Positions 19,254 to 27,044 are shown, counted from the first letter of the stretch. The stretch is DNA of 33,817 bases from Mariprofundaceae bacterium (GCA_015663235.1 DQSL01000057.1:1-33817); one strand, 5' to 3'. The notes: generated by a model from the letters alone, not told the origin. Made by a program: numbers and translations.

Positions 19254-21059
19254 ATGAGAGGATATATTTTGAAAATGATAAGAAACATGGTTATCGGTTT
19301 GATGGCATTGGTATGCAATACGCAAGTGGTGTACGCCGAGCGTTTGGATGCGATTGCGGCAGTTGTGAATGGTGATGTAATTACCTGCTTTGAAGTGGAA
19401 ACCGAAATGCAGAGTCTGAAAGATCAATTGCGACAAAGTGGTGTGCCTATCCCAAGTGGTTCAGCGCTTTATGAGCGAGCTTTGGATTCGCGTATCCAAC
19501 GTACACTGCAAAATCATGAGGCGCAGACGTTGGGTATACGCATTACGCCCGCAGAAGTGGATGCAGCGATGGCGGATGTGGAGAAGCGCAATAATTTGCA
19601 GGCTGGGCAACTGTCTGAAGTGCTGCAAGCCCAAGGTATAGACATTGAAACATACCGCGACACACTGAAAGCTAGGATATTAAACGGGCGACTTGTTAAT
19701 GCTGTTGTGCGTTCCAAGTTAAGTGTGAGCGATGAGGCCAAACGTGAATATTATCGTAAACATTTAAAAGACCCCAAACCTGTACGCGAGGTGCGCACTT
19801 CGCAGATGTTTGTTGCTTTGCCTGCTGATGCTGATGCCGAAATTGTGGAACAAAAACGCGCAGAAGCGGAGGTTTATTATCAACGCTTTTTAGCAGGGGA
19901 AAATTTTCTTTCTACTGTCACCTTGGAGTCTGATGCACCCAACGCCAGTGAAGGTGGAGATATGGGCTGGGTATCCAAAGGTGGAGTAAAAGGCGCATTT
20001 GCACAAATTTTTGACGTGCCAGTAGGTGGTATAACCCCGCCGATTCGTTCAGCAGGCGGCTTTCATATCGTCAAGGTGATGGATGAAAGGGTGCGCAAAC
20101 CTGAAAATATACAGCCGTATGAAGAAGTTCGGGCAAGGCATATTTTGTTGCAAATTCCTGAAAGTGCAGATTTGGATACACAGGTAAAAATCAGGCAACG
20201 TGCTGAGAAAATTGCCGAAGAAATGCAGAACACCTCTGATGAAGCCTTTGCGGTACGCGCAAAAGAGTTGTCGCAAGGACCAAGTGCAACGCGTGGTGGT
20301 GATTTGGGCTGGTTCAAACGCGGGCAAATGGTTTCAGCATTTGATGAAGTTGTGTTTGATATGCAGCCTGGGGAAACCAGTGGTGTGGTGGAAACCCAGT
20401 TTGGTTTGCATGTGATTCGATTGGTTGAAAAAAGAAGGGTTGAGCCGAATGCGTATGAAGCACATCAAGAACGGATCGGGCAGTTGTTGCTGGAAACAGA
20501 AATGCAGCAAGAAGTACCACGTTGGATGAATAGTTTAAAATCTAAAGCGAAAATTGAAAAGAAAAGTTGTGATTTCAAGGTTGATGTACAAGAAAAAGTT
20601 GCGGAAAGTCCAGCGAAAGAGAGCGATAGCCTTGTGATAGGGCAACTTACGGATACTGCCAATGCTGATATGTATAGTGCCGCGAGTCATGAAGATATGG
20701 CAGTTGAAGAAGATACATCGAAACCATCGTTTACACTGGGCGTGTGGAAACAAGCGTGGCAAAACAAAGATTTGGACGTTTATCTTTCATTGTATGATGA
20801 TAAGCATTCTCCTGACTCACGCTTCTCAAGTTTTGCCAAGTGGAAAGCGTATAAAACGCAAGTGATTGGCAAACACCAGAATATTCGCGTTGAGATAAGC
20901 AATATGATTGAAGAAGTGATTACGCCTGAACTGCGTGTTCAATTTAGCTTTGACCAACATTTTGAGTCGGATAGTATGGATGATAATGACCGTAAAATAA
21001 TCGTGATGGAAAAGCTTGAAGGTACATGGAAAATCGTTAGCGAACGCACGGTAAAATAA
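19254..21059 (+). CDS. surA: SurA-like periplasmic peptidyl-prolyl isomerase with C-terminal NTF2-like domain
   Basis: Periplasmic chaperone and prolyl isomerase for outer-membrane proteins. Signal peptide, then a SurA N-domain (about 30-175, AAVVNGDVITCFEVETEM), parvulin 1 (179-277, GGDMGWV and GGFHIVKV) and parvulin 2 (291-393, RARHILLQI, GGDLGWFKRGQM, QFGLHVIRL). A short C-terminal SurA helix ends near 430. An acidic linker then leads to about 109 extra residues (493-601: FTLGVWKQAWQNKDLDVYLS, KWKAYKTQVIGKHQNIRVEI, KIIVMEKLEGTWKIVSERTV) resembling the NTF2-like domains attached to L,D-transpeptidases. Length 601 compares with 428 in E. coli. TTG 19269 after GAGAGG is a plausible alternative start with a tidier signal peptide. 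Order lptD-surA-pdxA is conserved. Confidence 0.9.
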   Translation: MRGYILKMIRNMVIGLMALVCNTQVVYAERLDAIAAVVNGDVITCFEVETEMQSLKDQLRQSGVPIPSGSALYERALDSRIQRTLQNHEAQTLGIRITPAEVDAAMADVEKRNNLQAGQLSEVLQAQGIDIETYRDTLKARILNGRLVNAVVRSKLSVSDEAKREYYRKHLKDPKPVREVRTSQMFVALPADADAEIVEQKRAEAEVYYQRFLAGENFLSTVTLESDAPNASEGGDMGWVSKGGVKGAFAQIFDVPVGGITPPIRSAGGFHIVKVMDERVRKPENIQPYEEVRARHILLQIPESADLDTQVKIRQRAEKIAEEMQNTSDEAFAVRAKELSQGPSATRGGDLGWFKRGQMVSAFDEVVFDMQPGETSGVVETQFGLHVIRLVEKRRVEPNAYEAHQERIGQLLLETEMQQEVPRWMNSLKSKAKIEKKSCDFKVDVQEKVAESPAKESDSLVIGQLTDTANADMYSAASHEDMAVEEDTSKPSFTLGVWKQAWQNKDLDVYLSLYDDKHSPDSRFSSFAKWKAYKTQVIGKHQNIRVEISNMIEEVITPELRVQFSFDQHFESDSMDDNDRKIIVMEKLEGTWKIVSERTVK

Positions 21060-21063
21060 GCTT

Positions 21064-22080
21064 ATGAAATCTTTTGTATTAACATTGGGTGAGCCAGCGG
21101 GTATTGGCCCGGATTGTGTGCTTCTTGCCTATCAAAATCAGCCTGCATTGTTTGCGGATATTGTGATTGTTGCCAAAGCTTGTTGGCTGGAGCAACGCGC
21201 CAAAGAGTTGGGTTTAAACGTTCATATATCAATATGTGATGAGCGTTTAAATCGAGATATTTCAGAGCAAACACTTTGGGTGTTTGACCCAACAGATGAT
21301 GCTGCGCGAGTGGTGCAAGCAGGTAAACCTGCTGCGCTTGAAGCAGAATCTGTGGTGACGTGCATTCGTGTGGCTGCTGAAATGTGTTTAAATCAGCAAG
21401 CATTGGGCTTAGTTACTGCGCCCATTGAAAAAGCGATTCTTAAAGATGGTGGTTTTGATTTCCCAGGGCATACTGAGTTTTTGGCAGATATTGCAGGGGT
21501 GGAAAGAGTCGTGATGATGTTGGCAAGCTCGCAAGTGCGTGTTGCCCTGTTGACCACGCATGTGGCGATTGCTGATGTCTCAGATTTGCTAAATCAAGAA
21601 GATACAAAGACTATTATTCGCATCACCTATCAAGCTATGCAGAAGCAAATGGGCATTCAAAACCCACGGCTGGGGCTTACAGGCTTAAACCCGCACGCAG
21701 GTGAACAAGGGCATTTTGGCAGAGAAGAAATTGATACATTAACACCTGCCTTGCAAGCTTTAGAAGTTGAAGGTTTGAAGGTGGATGGGCCTCTGCCTGC
21801 CGACACATTATTTTCCGCAGATATGCGCCAGAATTATGATGCCATCATCTGTTGCTATCATGACCAAGCCTTGATTCCCATCAAAGCATTGAGTTTTGGT
21901 GATGCGGTGAATGTTACCCTTGGCTTGCCGTTCATCCGCACCAGCGTTGACCACGGCACGGCATTAAGTCGTGCAGGCACAGGCGATATCAACTACACTA
22001 GCTTGGTGGCAGCCATTGATATGGCAAAGGATATGGCTAAGCGTAGTCGTAGCACGTTCAGCGGAGTGAGTCATGATTGA
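21064..22080 (+). CDS. pdxA: 4-hydroxythreonine-4-phosphate dehydrogenase
   Basis: Oxidises 4-phosphohydroxy-threonine in the DXP-dependent pyridoxal phosphate pathway. The 338-residue protein begins with LGEPAGIGPD. It carries the metal-binding histidines His166, His211 and His266 at the same numbers as in E. coli PdxA, within LLTTHVAI, GLNPHAGE and CYHDQALIPIK. FPGHTEFLA (His136) and RTSVDHGTA are also intact. It starts 4 bases after surA and overlaps yqgE by 8 bases. Confidence 0.97.
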   Translation: MKSFVLTLGEPAGIGPDCVLLAYQNQPALFADIVIVAKACWLEQRAKELGLNVHISICDERLNRDISEQTLWVFDPTDDAARVVQAGKPAALEAESVVTCIRVAAEMCLNQQALGLVTAPIEKAILKDGGFDFPGHTEFLADIAGVERVVMMLASSQVRVALLTTHVAIADVSDLLNQEDTKTIIRITYQAMQKQMGIQNPRLGLTGLNPHAGEQGHFGREEIDTLTPALQALEVEGLKVDGPLPADTLFSADMRQNYDAIICCYHDQALIPIKALSFGDAVNVTLGLPFIRTSVDHGTALSRAGTGDINYTSLVAAIDMAKDMAKRSRSTFSGVSHD

Positions 22081-22651
22081 TGATATTGTAGGAAAACTAT
22101 TGATTGCAACACCATCATTGGGTGAAGGCTTTTTTCACGATAGTGTGGTTTTGTTGTGTCAGCATGATGATGAAGGGTCTATGGGTTTGGTGTTGAACAA
22201 GCCCCAGCCGATTACGGTGTTTGAAGTATTGGATGACATGGCATTGTTTGAAACGGAACGGCAGAAAGGCATTGCCCAAATGAAATTTGAAGAACAAATC
22301 GTCTATGAAGCAGGGCCTGTGGACGCATACCGTGGTTTTGTGTTGCATGAATTGGATAAAACATACGATTCCACTATGCGCATTTGCTCAGACTTCAATT
22401 TAACAACATCCAAAGACGTTTTAGAATTGATTGCCCACGGCAAAGGTCCCAAACGGTTTAACCTATTATTGGGTTATGCAGGCTGGGAAGCAGGGCAGCT
22501 TGAAGATGAATTGATGCAAAATGATTGGCTACTCGCCACGCCAAGCAAAGACATGGTGTTTGCCACTGAGCCTGAACAAATGTGGGCAATGGCAGCGCGC
22601 GGCATTGGTTTTGAGCGCAGCCAGCTATCATCGCAGGTGGGTCACGCATAA
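22073..22651 (+). CDS. yqgE: YqgE/AlgH family protein (UPF0301)
   Basis: A 192-residue member of the YqgE/AlgH family. GKLLIATPSLGEGFFHDSVV at the start, GSMGLVLNKPQ, VYEAGPVD and LLLGYAGWEAGQLEDEL are the family's conserved blocks. The biochemical role is not established; AlgH was named for an effect on alginate regulation in Pseudomonas. It overlaps pdxA by 8 bases and the flavodoxin gene by 1 base (TAATG). Confidence 0.92.
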   Translation: MIDDIVGKLLIATPSLGEGFFHDSVVLLCQHDDEGSMGLVLNKPQPITVFEVLDDMALFETERQKGIAQMKFEEQIVYEAGPVDAYRGFVLHELDKTYDSTMRICSDFNLTTSKDVLELIAHGKGPKRFNLLLGYAGWEAGQLEDELMQNDWLLATPSKDMVFATEPEQMWAMAARGIGFERSQLSSQVGHA

Positions 22652-23202
22652 TGCATATTCTTATTGCTTATCATTCCGATTATCAACATACACAAGCCGT
22701 GGCAGATGCGGTGGCGGCAGGCGCAAATGCGGCACTTGCAGATGCAGGCATCAATGCCCAAGCGATTCTAAAACAAGCCGTTGATGCTTCCCTTGATGAT
22801 TTAAGAGATGCAGATGTGCTTATCTTTGGTTCACCCGTGCACATGGGTAGCATGGCTTGGCAAATGAAGCAGTTGGTTGATGCAGGCTCTAAGCTTTGGA
22901 TGGCAGGCGACTTGGAAGGTAAAGTTGGTGGCGTGTTTGCCACCTATGGCGGTTTTGGCGGTGCGGGTGGTGGTGTTGAGCAAACATTGATGTCGCTTCA
23001 TGCCAACTTCTTAGAACACGGGATGTTGGTGTGTGGTTTTCCGCGTTCTTTATCAGGCTTTGCCGATGCAGGTATTCATTGGGGTTTGGCGGTGCGGACA
23101 GGTAATGATGAAGGTATGCCTGAAGGTGTTGATGATGCGGCATTGGTGGCAGCGCGAGCGTACGGTTCGCATGTGGCAGAAACAGCACTTCGATTTCAAT
23201 AA
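22651..23202 (+). CDS. Flavodoxin-family protein, WrbA-like quinone reductase
   Basis: A 183-residue flavodoxin-fold protein. The N-terminal strand ILIAYHSDYQHTQAVADAVA forms the FMN phosphate loop in the WrbA style (no classical TGxT). GSPVHMGSMAWQMKQLVDAG and FATYGGFGGAGGGVEQTLMS correspond to the second and third FMN loops of NAD(P)H:quinone oxidoreductases. It is a little shorter than WrbA (about 198), and the substrate is uncertain. It is probably soluble and reduces quinones by two electrons. It is translationally coupled to yqgE through TAATG. Confidence 0.8.
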   Translation: MHILIAYHSDYQHTQAVADAVAAGANAALADAGINAQAILKQAVDASLDDLRDADVLIFGSPVHMGSMAWQMKQLVDAGSKLWMAGDLEGKVGGVFATYGGFGGAGGGVEQTLMSLHANFLEHGMLVCGFPRSLSGFADAGIHWGLAVRTGNDEGMPEGVDDAALVAARAYGSHVAETALRFQ

Positions 23203-23221
23203 ATAAAGGTTTAGAGCATTC

Positions 23222-24172
23222 ATGTCCGTTTATACAGAATTAACCACACAAGATTTCAACAATATTTTAGCTGGTTATTCGCTTGGGAAACTGCAAAGTT
23301 TCACGGGCATTGCCGCAGGCATTGAAAACAGTAATTTTTTCTTGGAGATGCAAGGTGGAACGCGATATGTGTTGACCATTTTTGAGCGATTGAATGCTGA
23401 TGAGCTTCCCTATTTTATGCGTTTGATGAAACATTTAGCTAGCCATGGTTTGAAAAGCCCTGATGTGTTGGTGCGCAATGACGATTCACTTATTTTCGAT
23501 TTTGAAACGGATGACGGTGTTAAACAAGGTTGTATCGTGTCTTGCTTAACAGGTGAGACTTTAGACTTTTTAAATCAAGCTCAGCTTCGCTCATCAGGCG
23601 AAGCATTGGCGACGTTACACATGGCAGGCAGCAGCTTTGATGAACATAGAGACAACCCAACAGGCTTTGATTGGCTGGAAGATAACATTCAAAATATGCA
23701 AGCCGATGTAGAAAAGATATATGGTGCGGAAGCGCTTGCCTTGCTTAATGATGAGCTGGCTTTTCAAAAGCAGCAACGTGTCAGTGGTTTGCCTAGCGGC
23801 GTGATTCATGGTGATTTATTTACGGATAACATCTTGTTTATGGGTAATGATGTTTCAGGGGTAATTGATTTCTATTATGCCCATCACTCATCTTTTGCCA
23901 TGGATATTGCCATTGCCATCAATGCGCAAGCCATTGTACTTGGTGATGAGGATGAAGCTCGTATGGCAGCATTTTTGGCAGGTTATGAATCCAAACGTGT
24001 GCTCCAAGCCAGTGAAAAAGATGCGCTGAATGGTTTGCTGCGACTGGGTGCATTGCGCTTTTGGGTATCGCGGTTGTTTGATGCTTTGTATCCTAGAGGT
24101 GGTGCGATGACGCAAACCAAGGACCCTGAAGAATACCGTAGGAAGTTACTTTCCCATAAGTTGACAGAGTGA
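23222..24172 (+). CDS. thrB: Homoserine kinase, APH-fold ThrB type
   Basis: Phosphorylates homoserine on the way to threonine. It is 316 residues with an aminoglycoside-phosphotransferase/choline-kinase fold, the ThrB variant found in many proteobacteria instead of the GHMP kinase. IAAGIENSNFFLEM and RYVLTIFER form the N-lobe, HGDLFTDN (196-203) is the catalytic loop with Asp198, and GVIDFYYAHHSSFAMDIAIAI holds the metal-binding Asp216. The C-terminal LGALRFWVSRLFDALYPR is typical of ThrB. It starts 19 bases after the flavodoxin-like gene and is the last gene before the accessory island. Confidence 0.93.
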   Translation: MSVYTELTTQDFNNILAGYSLGKLQSFTGIAAGIENSNFFLEMQGGTRYVLTIFERLNADELPYFMRLMKHLASHGLKSPDVLVRNDDSLIFDFETDDGVKQGCIVSCLTGETLDFLNQAQLRSSGEALATLHMAGSSFDEHRDNPTGFDWLEDNIQNMQADVEKIYGAEALALLNDELAFQKQQRVSGLPSGVIHGDLFTDNILFMGNDVSGVIDFYYAHHSSFAMDIAIAINAQAIVLGDEDEARMAAFLAGYESKRVLQASEKDALNGLLRLGALRFWVSRLFDALYPRGGAMTQTKDPEEYRRKLLSHKLTE

Positions 24173-24231
24173 CTTCTTGACAGCCCCTCCATTTATATAC
24201 TCTTACAGTCAGCTTGGAAAAGGGAGTATCA

Positions 24232-24486
24232 ATGTTTACGAAAATAAGTACAAATAACGGTTGCAGCACCATGTTTGATGATGGCTGCCACAGTAGTGTT
24301 TATCAGACACGGTCGTTATAGTGTCTCAGATTTGAAAAAGAATCCGATTAAAGTTGTGGGGCACAAGGTGAAGGTTTTCCTATTGCTGTGCTGAATAGGA
24401 ACACCCCTGATTGTGCGCCTGCGAAAGCTTATGAAGCGTTGATGGATAGATTGGAAGACTTGGAATTGAACGCAAGCCGTGTATAA
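24232..24486 (+). pseudogene. Decayed StbD/Phd-type antitoxin gene
   Basis: ATG 24232 follows GGGAG by 5 bases and reads MFTKISTNNG before running into a TAG at 24319-24321. One frame over, 24313-24358 reads RYSVSDLKKNPIKVV. Back in the original frame, 24361-24486 reads AQGEGFPIAVLNRNTPDCAP, then AKAYEALMDRLEDLELNASR and V before the stop. Joined, these give the StbD/RelB-like antitoxin pattern (SDLKKNP, GEGFP, AVLN). The break looks like a 52-base insertion between two GGT triplets (24259 and 24311) plus a 2-base insertion near 24358; together they restore the frame but leave an internal stop. No StbE/RelE toxin follows. The antitoxin is almost certainly inactive. Confidence 0.72.
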
Positions 24487-24498
24487 AAAAAGTGGCGG

Positions 24499-24584
24499 CT
24501 AAGCGGTAATCAATGATGACTTAACGATGTTACTCACAATACCGCCGCCAACAAGTTTATCTCCACATAAAATACAGCGACTTG
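24499..24584 (-). pseudogene. Displaced remnant of the mnmA 3' end
   Basis: Read on the minus strand this encodes QVAVFYV, a one-base deletion, then DKLVGGGIVSNIVKSSLITA and a TAG stop (24499-24501). The intact mnmA ends QVAAFYVGDELVGGGIVSTI VK. At DNA level 24535-24584 matches 25862-25912 with about five substitutions and one gap. Several changes are synonymous (GGT to GGC in the GGG run), so both copies spent time as coding sequence. The similarity stops at GCGACTTG. The remnant lies 1.3 kb from the real mnmA end and in the same orientation, flanking the accessory island. Confidence 0.75.
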
Positions 24585-24617
24585 ACATTCTTTATTCTAG
24601 ATTCCAGAATATGGAAT
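24582..24617 (+). promoter_or_regulatory. Promoter with overlapping palindrome upstream of the winged-helix gene
   Basis: A perfect TTGACA (24582-24587), 17-base spacer and CAGAAT (24605-24610, four of six matches to TATAAT). The -10 box is embedded in the palindrome ATTCCAGAATATGGAAT (24601-24617, arms ATTCC/GGAAT). A DNA-binding protein on this palindrome would block RNA polymerase. The obvious candidate is the downstream helix-turn-helix protein (inference). The TTG of the -35 box belongs to the mnmA-like repeat, and the ACA to the island. Confidence 0.55.
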
Positions 24618-24644
24618 AAATTAGAAGGGAGGGAGAGTGTTGTC

Positions 24645-25160
24645 ATGAGGCTAAAAGAAGAAGATATATATGTTGGTCTTAAACTGGTCGTTCTTAGGAA
24701 TGAGCCATGGTCTATGCAGCGCATTGGGGAGTCATTAGGGCTTAGTGCATCAAGGGTGCATGGTGCTATTCATAGGTTATTAAAAGCAAATTTGATTCGT
24801 AAAGACAAAGGTTACAAAGTTATATCAGCTAATCTCAAGGAGTTTCTAGTACATGGCATTCGATTTGTATTTGTTCCTGATATAGGCGAACCATGTAGAG
24901 GTATGCCAACAGCATCGTATGCAGCGCCATTGAACATAGACTTTTTTGAAACAAACCATTTGCCTCATGTTTGGCCTGATGCGGAAGGTGAGGTGAGGGG
25001 CATTTCTTTCTCCCCACTTTGTAAACATGTGCCTAAAGGTGCGCGTAGCGATGCAGAGTTGTATGCGCTGCTGGCGTTGGTGGATGCTATTCGAGGCGGG
25101 CGGGCAAGAGAACGAAATATGGCGATTGAACAAATCAAACAAAAACTATCTACTAAATGA
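24645..25160 (+). CDS. Winged helix-turn-helix protein, likely regulator/antitoxin partner of the next gene
   Basis: A 171-residue protein. Residues about 5-60 form a winged HTH: MQRIGESLGLSASRVHGAIH as helices 2-3 and RLLKANLIRKDKGYKVI as the following helix and wing. The rest is a domain I cannot name, with SFSPLCKHVPKGARSDAELY, LLALVDAIRGGRARERNMAI and a Lys-rich end. ATG 24645 follows GGGAGGGAGAG by about 7 bases; an upstream in-frame TTG (24582) lies on the promoter and is rejected. It overlaps the downstream nucleotidyltransferase gene as ATGA, so the two were translated together. Such HTH plus AbiEii-like pairs are usually treated as toxin-antitoxin modules. It appears intact, unlike its partner. 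Confidence 0.7.
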   Translation: MRLKEEDIYVGLKLVVLRNEPWSMQRIGESLGLSASRVHGAIHRLLKANLIRKDKGYKVISANLKEFLVHGIRFVFVPDIGEPCRGMPTASYAAPLNIDFFETNHLPHVWPDAEGEVRGISFSPLCKHVPKGARSDAELYALLALVDAIRGGRARERNMAIEQIKQKLSTK

Positions 25161-25860
25161 GTCCGCAAGACCCAAATGTGGAAATGCTAGAGTTGGTGAG
25201 TAGTGGGTTAAGTTATCTTACTGATGAAGTTGTATTTCTTGGTGGCTGTGCTGTCGGCTTTCTGATTACAGACCCAGCAGCAGCACCGATAAGGGAAACA
25301 AAAGATGTGGGTGTTATTGCTGAAATCACAAGCCACCAAGATTACTATGATTTTTCACAGAAATTACCGATTTAGGATTTCGCGAAGATAGAAGCGAAGG
25401 TGCTCCAATGTGCCGTTGGGTTTATCAATCGATTGCTGTGGATGTGATGCCTATAAATGAGGATATTCTTGGCTTTAGTAATAAGTGGTATGATAAAGCA
25501 ATGGATAACGCTAAAACAGTATCACTTCGTAATGGTGATATCAGAATGGTTTCTGCGCCTTATTTTTTAGCGACCAAATTGGAGGCATTTTATGGGAGAG
25601 GACGGAATGATTATATAGCAAGTCACGACCTTGAAGATTTAATTGCGGTGTTGGATGGTAGAGCTAGCCTTGTACAAGAGGTGCTAGAAAGCTCAGAAGT
25701 TTTACAAGTATATTTAACGGATGCTTTTGAAAAACTGCTTAGCAATGATGATTTTTTGGATGCGTTACATGGGCATGTATTAGCGGATGCTGTAAGTCAG
25801 TCTCGTGTTGTTATCGTACAAGAAAGAATGCGTAAAATAGCGGCTATTTTACAATCGTAG
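25157..25860 (+). pseudogene. Frameshifted AbiEii-like nucleotidyltransferase
   Basis: The first segment (25157-25375, 72 residues) has the nucleotidyltransferase core FLGGCAVGFLITD and ETKDVGVIAEI, then stops at KLPI. The second segment, in the -1 frame, begins by about 25370 as DLGFREDRSEGAPMCRWVYQ and runs through SIAVDVMPINEDILGFSNKW, SAPYFLATKLEAFYGRG and SHDLEDLIAVLDG to 25860. Together they give one protein of about 234 residues; a single base is missing near 25355-25373. In related proteins the motif is DVDV with two metal-binding Asp; here the second is Gly52 (codon GGT). So both reading frame and catalysis are damaged. The 3' end overlaps mnmA by 17 bases on the other strand. Confidence 0.75.
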
Positions 25861-26959
25861 ACACAATACCACCACCAACAAGTTCATCGCCCACATAAAA
25901 TGCAGCGACTTGCCCTGGCGCAGTTGGTTTTTGTGGGTCATCAAAGGTGAGCGAAGTGTTACCAGCATCAACTGTGATAACGCATGGTGATGGGCGCATT
26001 TGATAGCGGACTTTGCTTAATACCTGCTCACCTGCTTTGATGTTTCTAAGCCATGTGGTTTCAGCTACGGATACTTCACGAATCAGCGCATCGGCTGGTG
26101 GCGCAACAATTACACGCGCTGTTGTGCCATCCATCTCAACAACATGCCAAGGACCATTGGGAAGCCCCAAACCTTTGCGTTGCCCTAGCGTGAAATGGGC
26201 AATGCCTTTATGTCTGCCCAAGATATTGCCTTCTCTATCCATAATATCACCAGCGCGGAAACCAGCTTCTGCACCTTCTTTTTTGAGGAATGCAATGCGA
26301 TTGCCCGCAGGGATAAAACAAATATCTTGTGACTCATGTTTTTCAGCGGTCATCAAATCATAATGGCGGGCTAAAATGCGCGTACCATCTTTTTGTAAAT
26401 GACCGACAGGGAATAAAATTCTAGCAACTTGTTGTTTGTTGGTGGTGGCTAGAAAATAACTTTGGTCTTTGATTTGGTCGTTGCCGCGATAAATATGTAC
26501 GCCTTCATCATCATCTTTGCGTTGCACGTAATGACCTGTGGCAATAAATTCGGCTTCCAATTCATCGGCAGCATCAAGCAATGCGCCAAATTTCACAAAA
26601 CGATTGCAACGTTCACATGGGTTGGGTGTGCGCCCTGTTTCATAATCACTGATGAATGGGTCAATGACATTTTCGCGGAAATTTTTGCGCATGTCCATAT
26701 TGTAGAATGGAATACCGATTTGGTCGCAAACGCGCCTTGCATCATAGGCATCATCCAATGAACAGCATGAGCCATGCCCAGATACTTCATCACGATTGTA
26801 GTCCCACACATGCAAGAATACACCAATCACATCAGCACCCGCTTCTTTGAGCATGGCAGCCACCACAGAAGAATCCACACCGCCTGACATCGCAGCAATG
26901 ACACGCACACCTTTGAGGTGCGATAAGTCAGGCATAAGTGATTGAATGTCAGTGCTCAT
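25844..26959 (-). CDS. mnmA: tRNA-specific 2-thiouridylase MnmA
   Basis: Installs the 2-thio group on wobble U34 of tRNA-Lys, Glu and Gln. It is 371 residues. The ATP pyrophosphatase loop MSGGVDSS is near 24-31, Cys115 lies in TPNPCERCN (sulfur-accepting nucleophile) and Cys214 in SQDICFIP (persulfide Cys). KGIAHFTLGQRKGLG and the C-terminal PGQVAAFYVGDELVGGG barrel are intact. GGAG lies 7-8 bases before the ATG on the minus strand. It converges on the accessory island and overlaps the end of the broken nucleotidyltransferase. Part of its 3' end is duplicated at 24499-24584. Confidence 0.97.
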   Translation of the reverse strand: MSTDIQSLMPDLSHLKGVRVIAAMSGGVDSSVVAAMLKEAGADVIGVFLHVWDYNRDEVSGHGSCCSLDDAYDARRVCDQIGIPFYNMDMRKNFRENVIDPFISDYETGRTPNPCERCNRFVKFGALLDAADELEAEFIATGHYVQRKDDDEGVHIYRGNDQIKDQSYFLATTNKQQVARILFPVGHLQKDGTRILARHYDLMTAEKHESQDICFIPAGNRIAFLKKEGAEAGFRAGDIMDREGNILGRHKGIAHFTLGQRKGLGLPNGPWHVVEMDGTTARVIVAPPADALIREVSVAETTWLRNIKAGEQVLSKVRYQMRPSPCVITVDAGNTSLTFDDPQKPTAPGQVAAFYVGDELVGGGIVSTIVK

Positions 26960-26987
26960 GGGTTCTCCGTGATTTTTTTAGTGAAAC

Positions 26988-27023
26988 AAAAAAGCCTACA
27001 TGTTTTGCAACAGTGTAGGCTTT
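26988..27023 (-). terminator. Terminator after the sspA-like gene
   Basis: On the minus strand the 9-base arms AAGCCTACA/TGTAGGCTT close an inner TGTT/AACA stem with one bulged base, and the 3' arm runs into TTTTTT. It lies between the sspA-like gene and mnmA, so mnmA needs its own promoter or read-through. Confidence 0.85.
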
Positions 27024-27044
27024 AGAACAGGTTTCATACAAAGC

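Noticed and set aside
24161-24205. Promoter for the decayed antitoxin from TTGACA at 24161 or 24177
   Set aside because: The -35 matches are perfect, but the only good -10 (TATACT at 24196) is 13 bases from the nearer one, too close. At 17 bases the hexamer is CTCTTA.
25340-25380. Programmed -1 ribosomal frameshift joining the two parts of the nucleotidyltransferase
   Set aside because: No X XXY YYZ slippery heptamer is in the correct phase (codons read TTT TCA CAG AAA TTA CCG ATT TAG), no obvious downstream pseudoknot is seen, and the catalytic Asp is also lost, so mutation or sequence error is simpler.
24535-25912. Insertion sequence or integron cassette
   Set aside because: No transposase, integrase or attC-like structure was found, and the flanking repeat is clearly mnmA coding sequence rather than a terminal inverted repeat.
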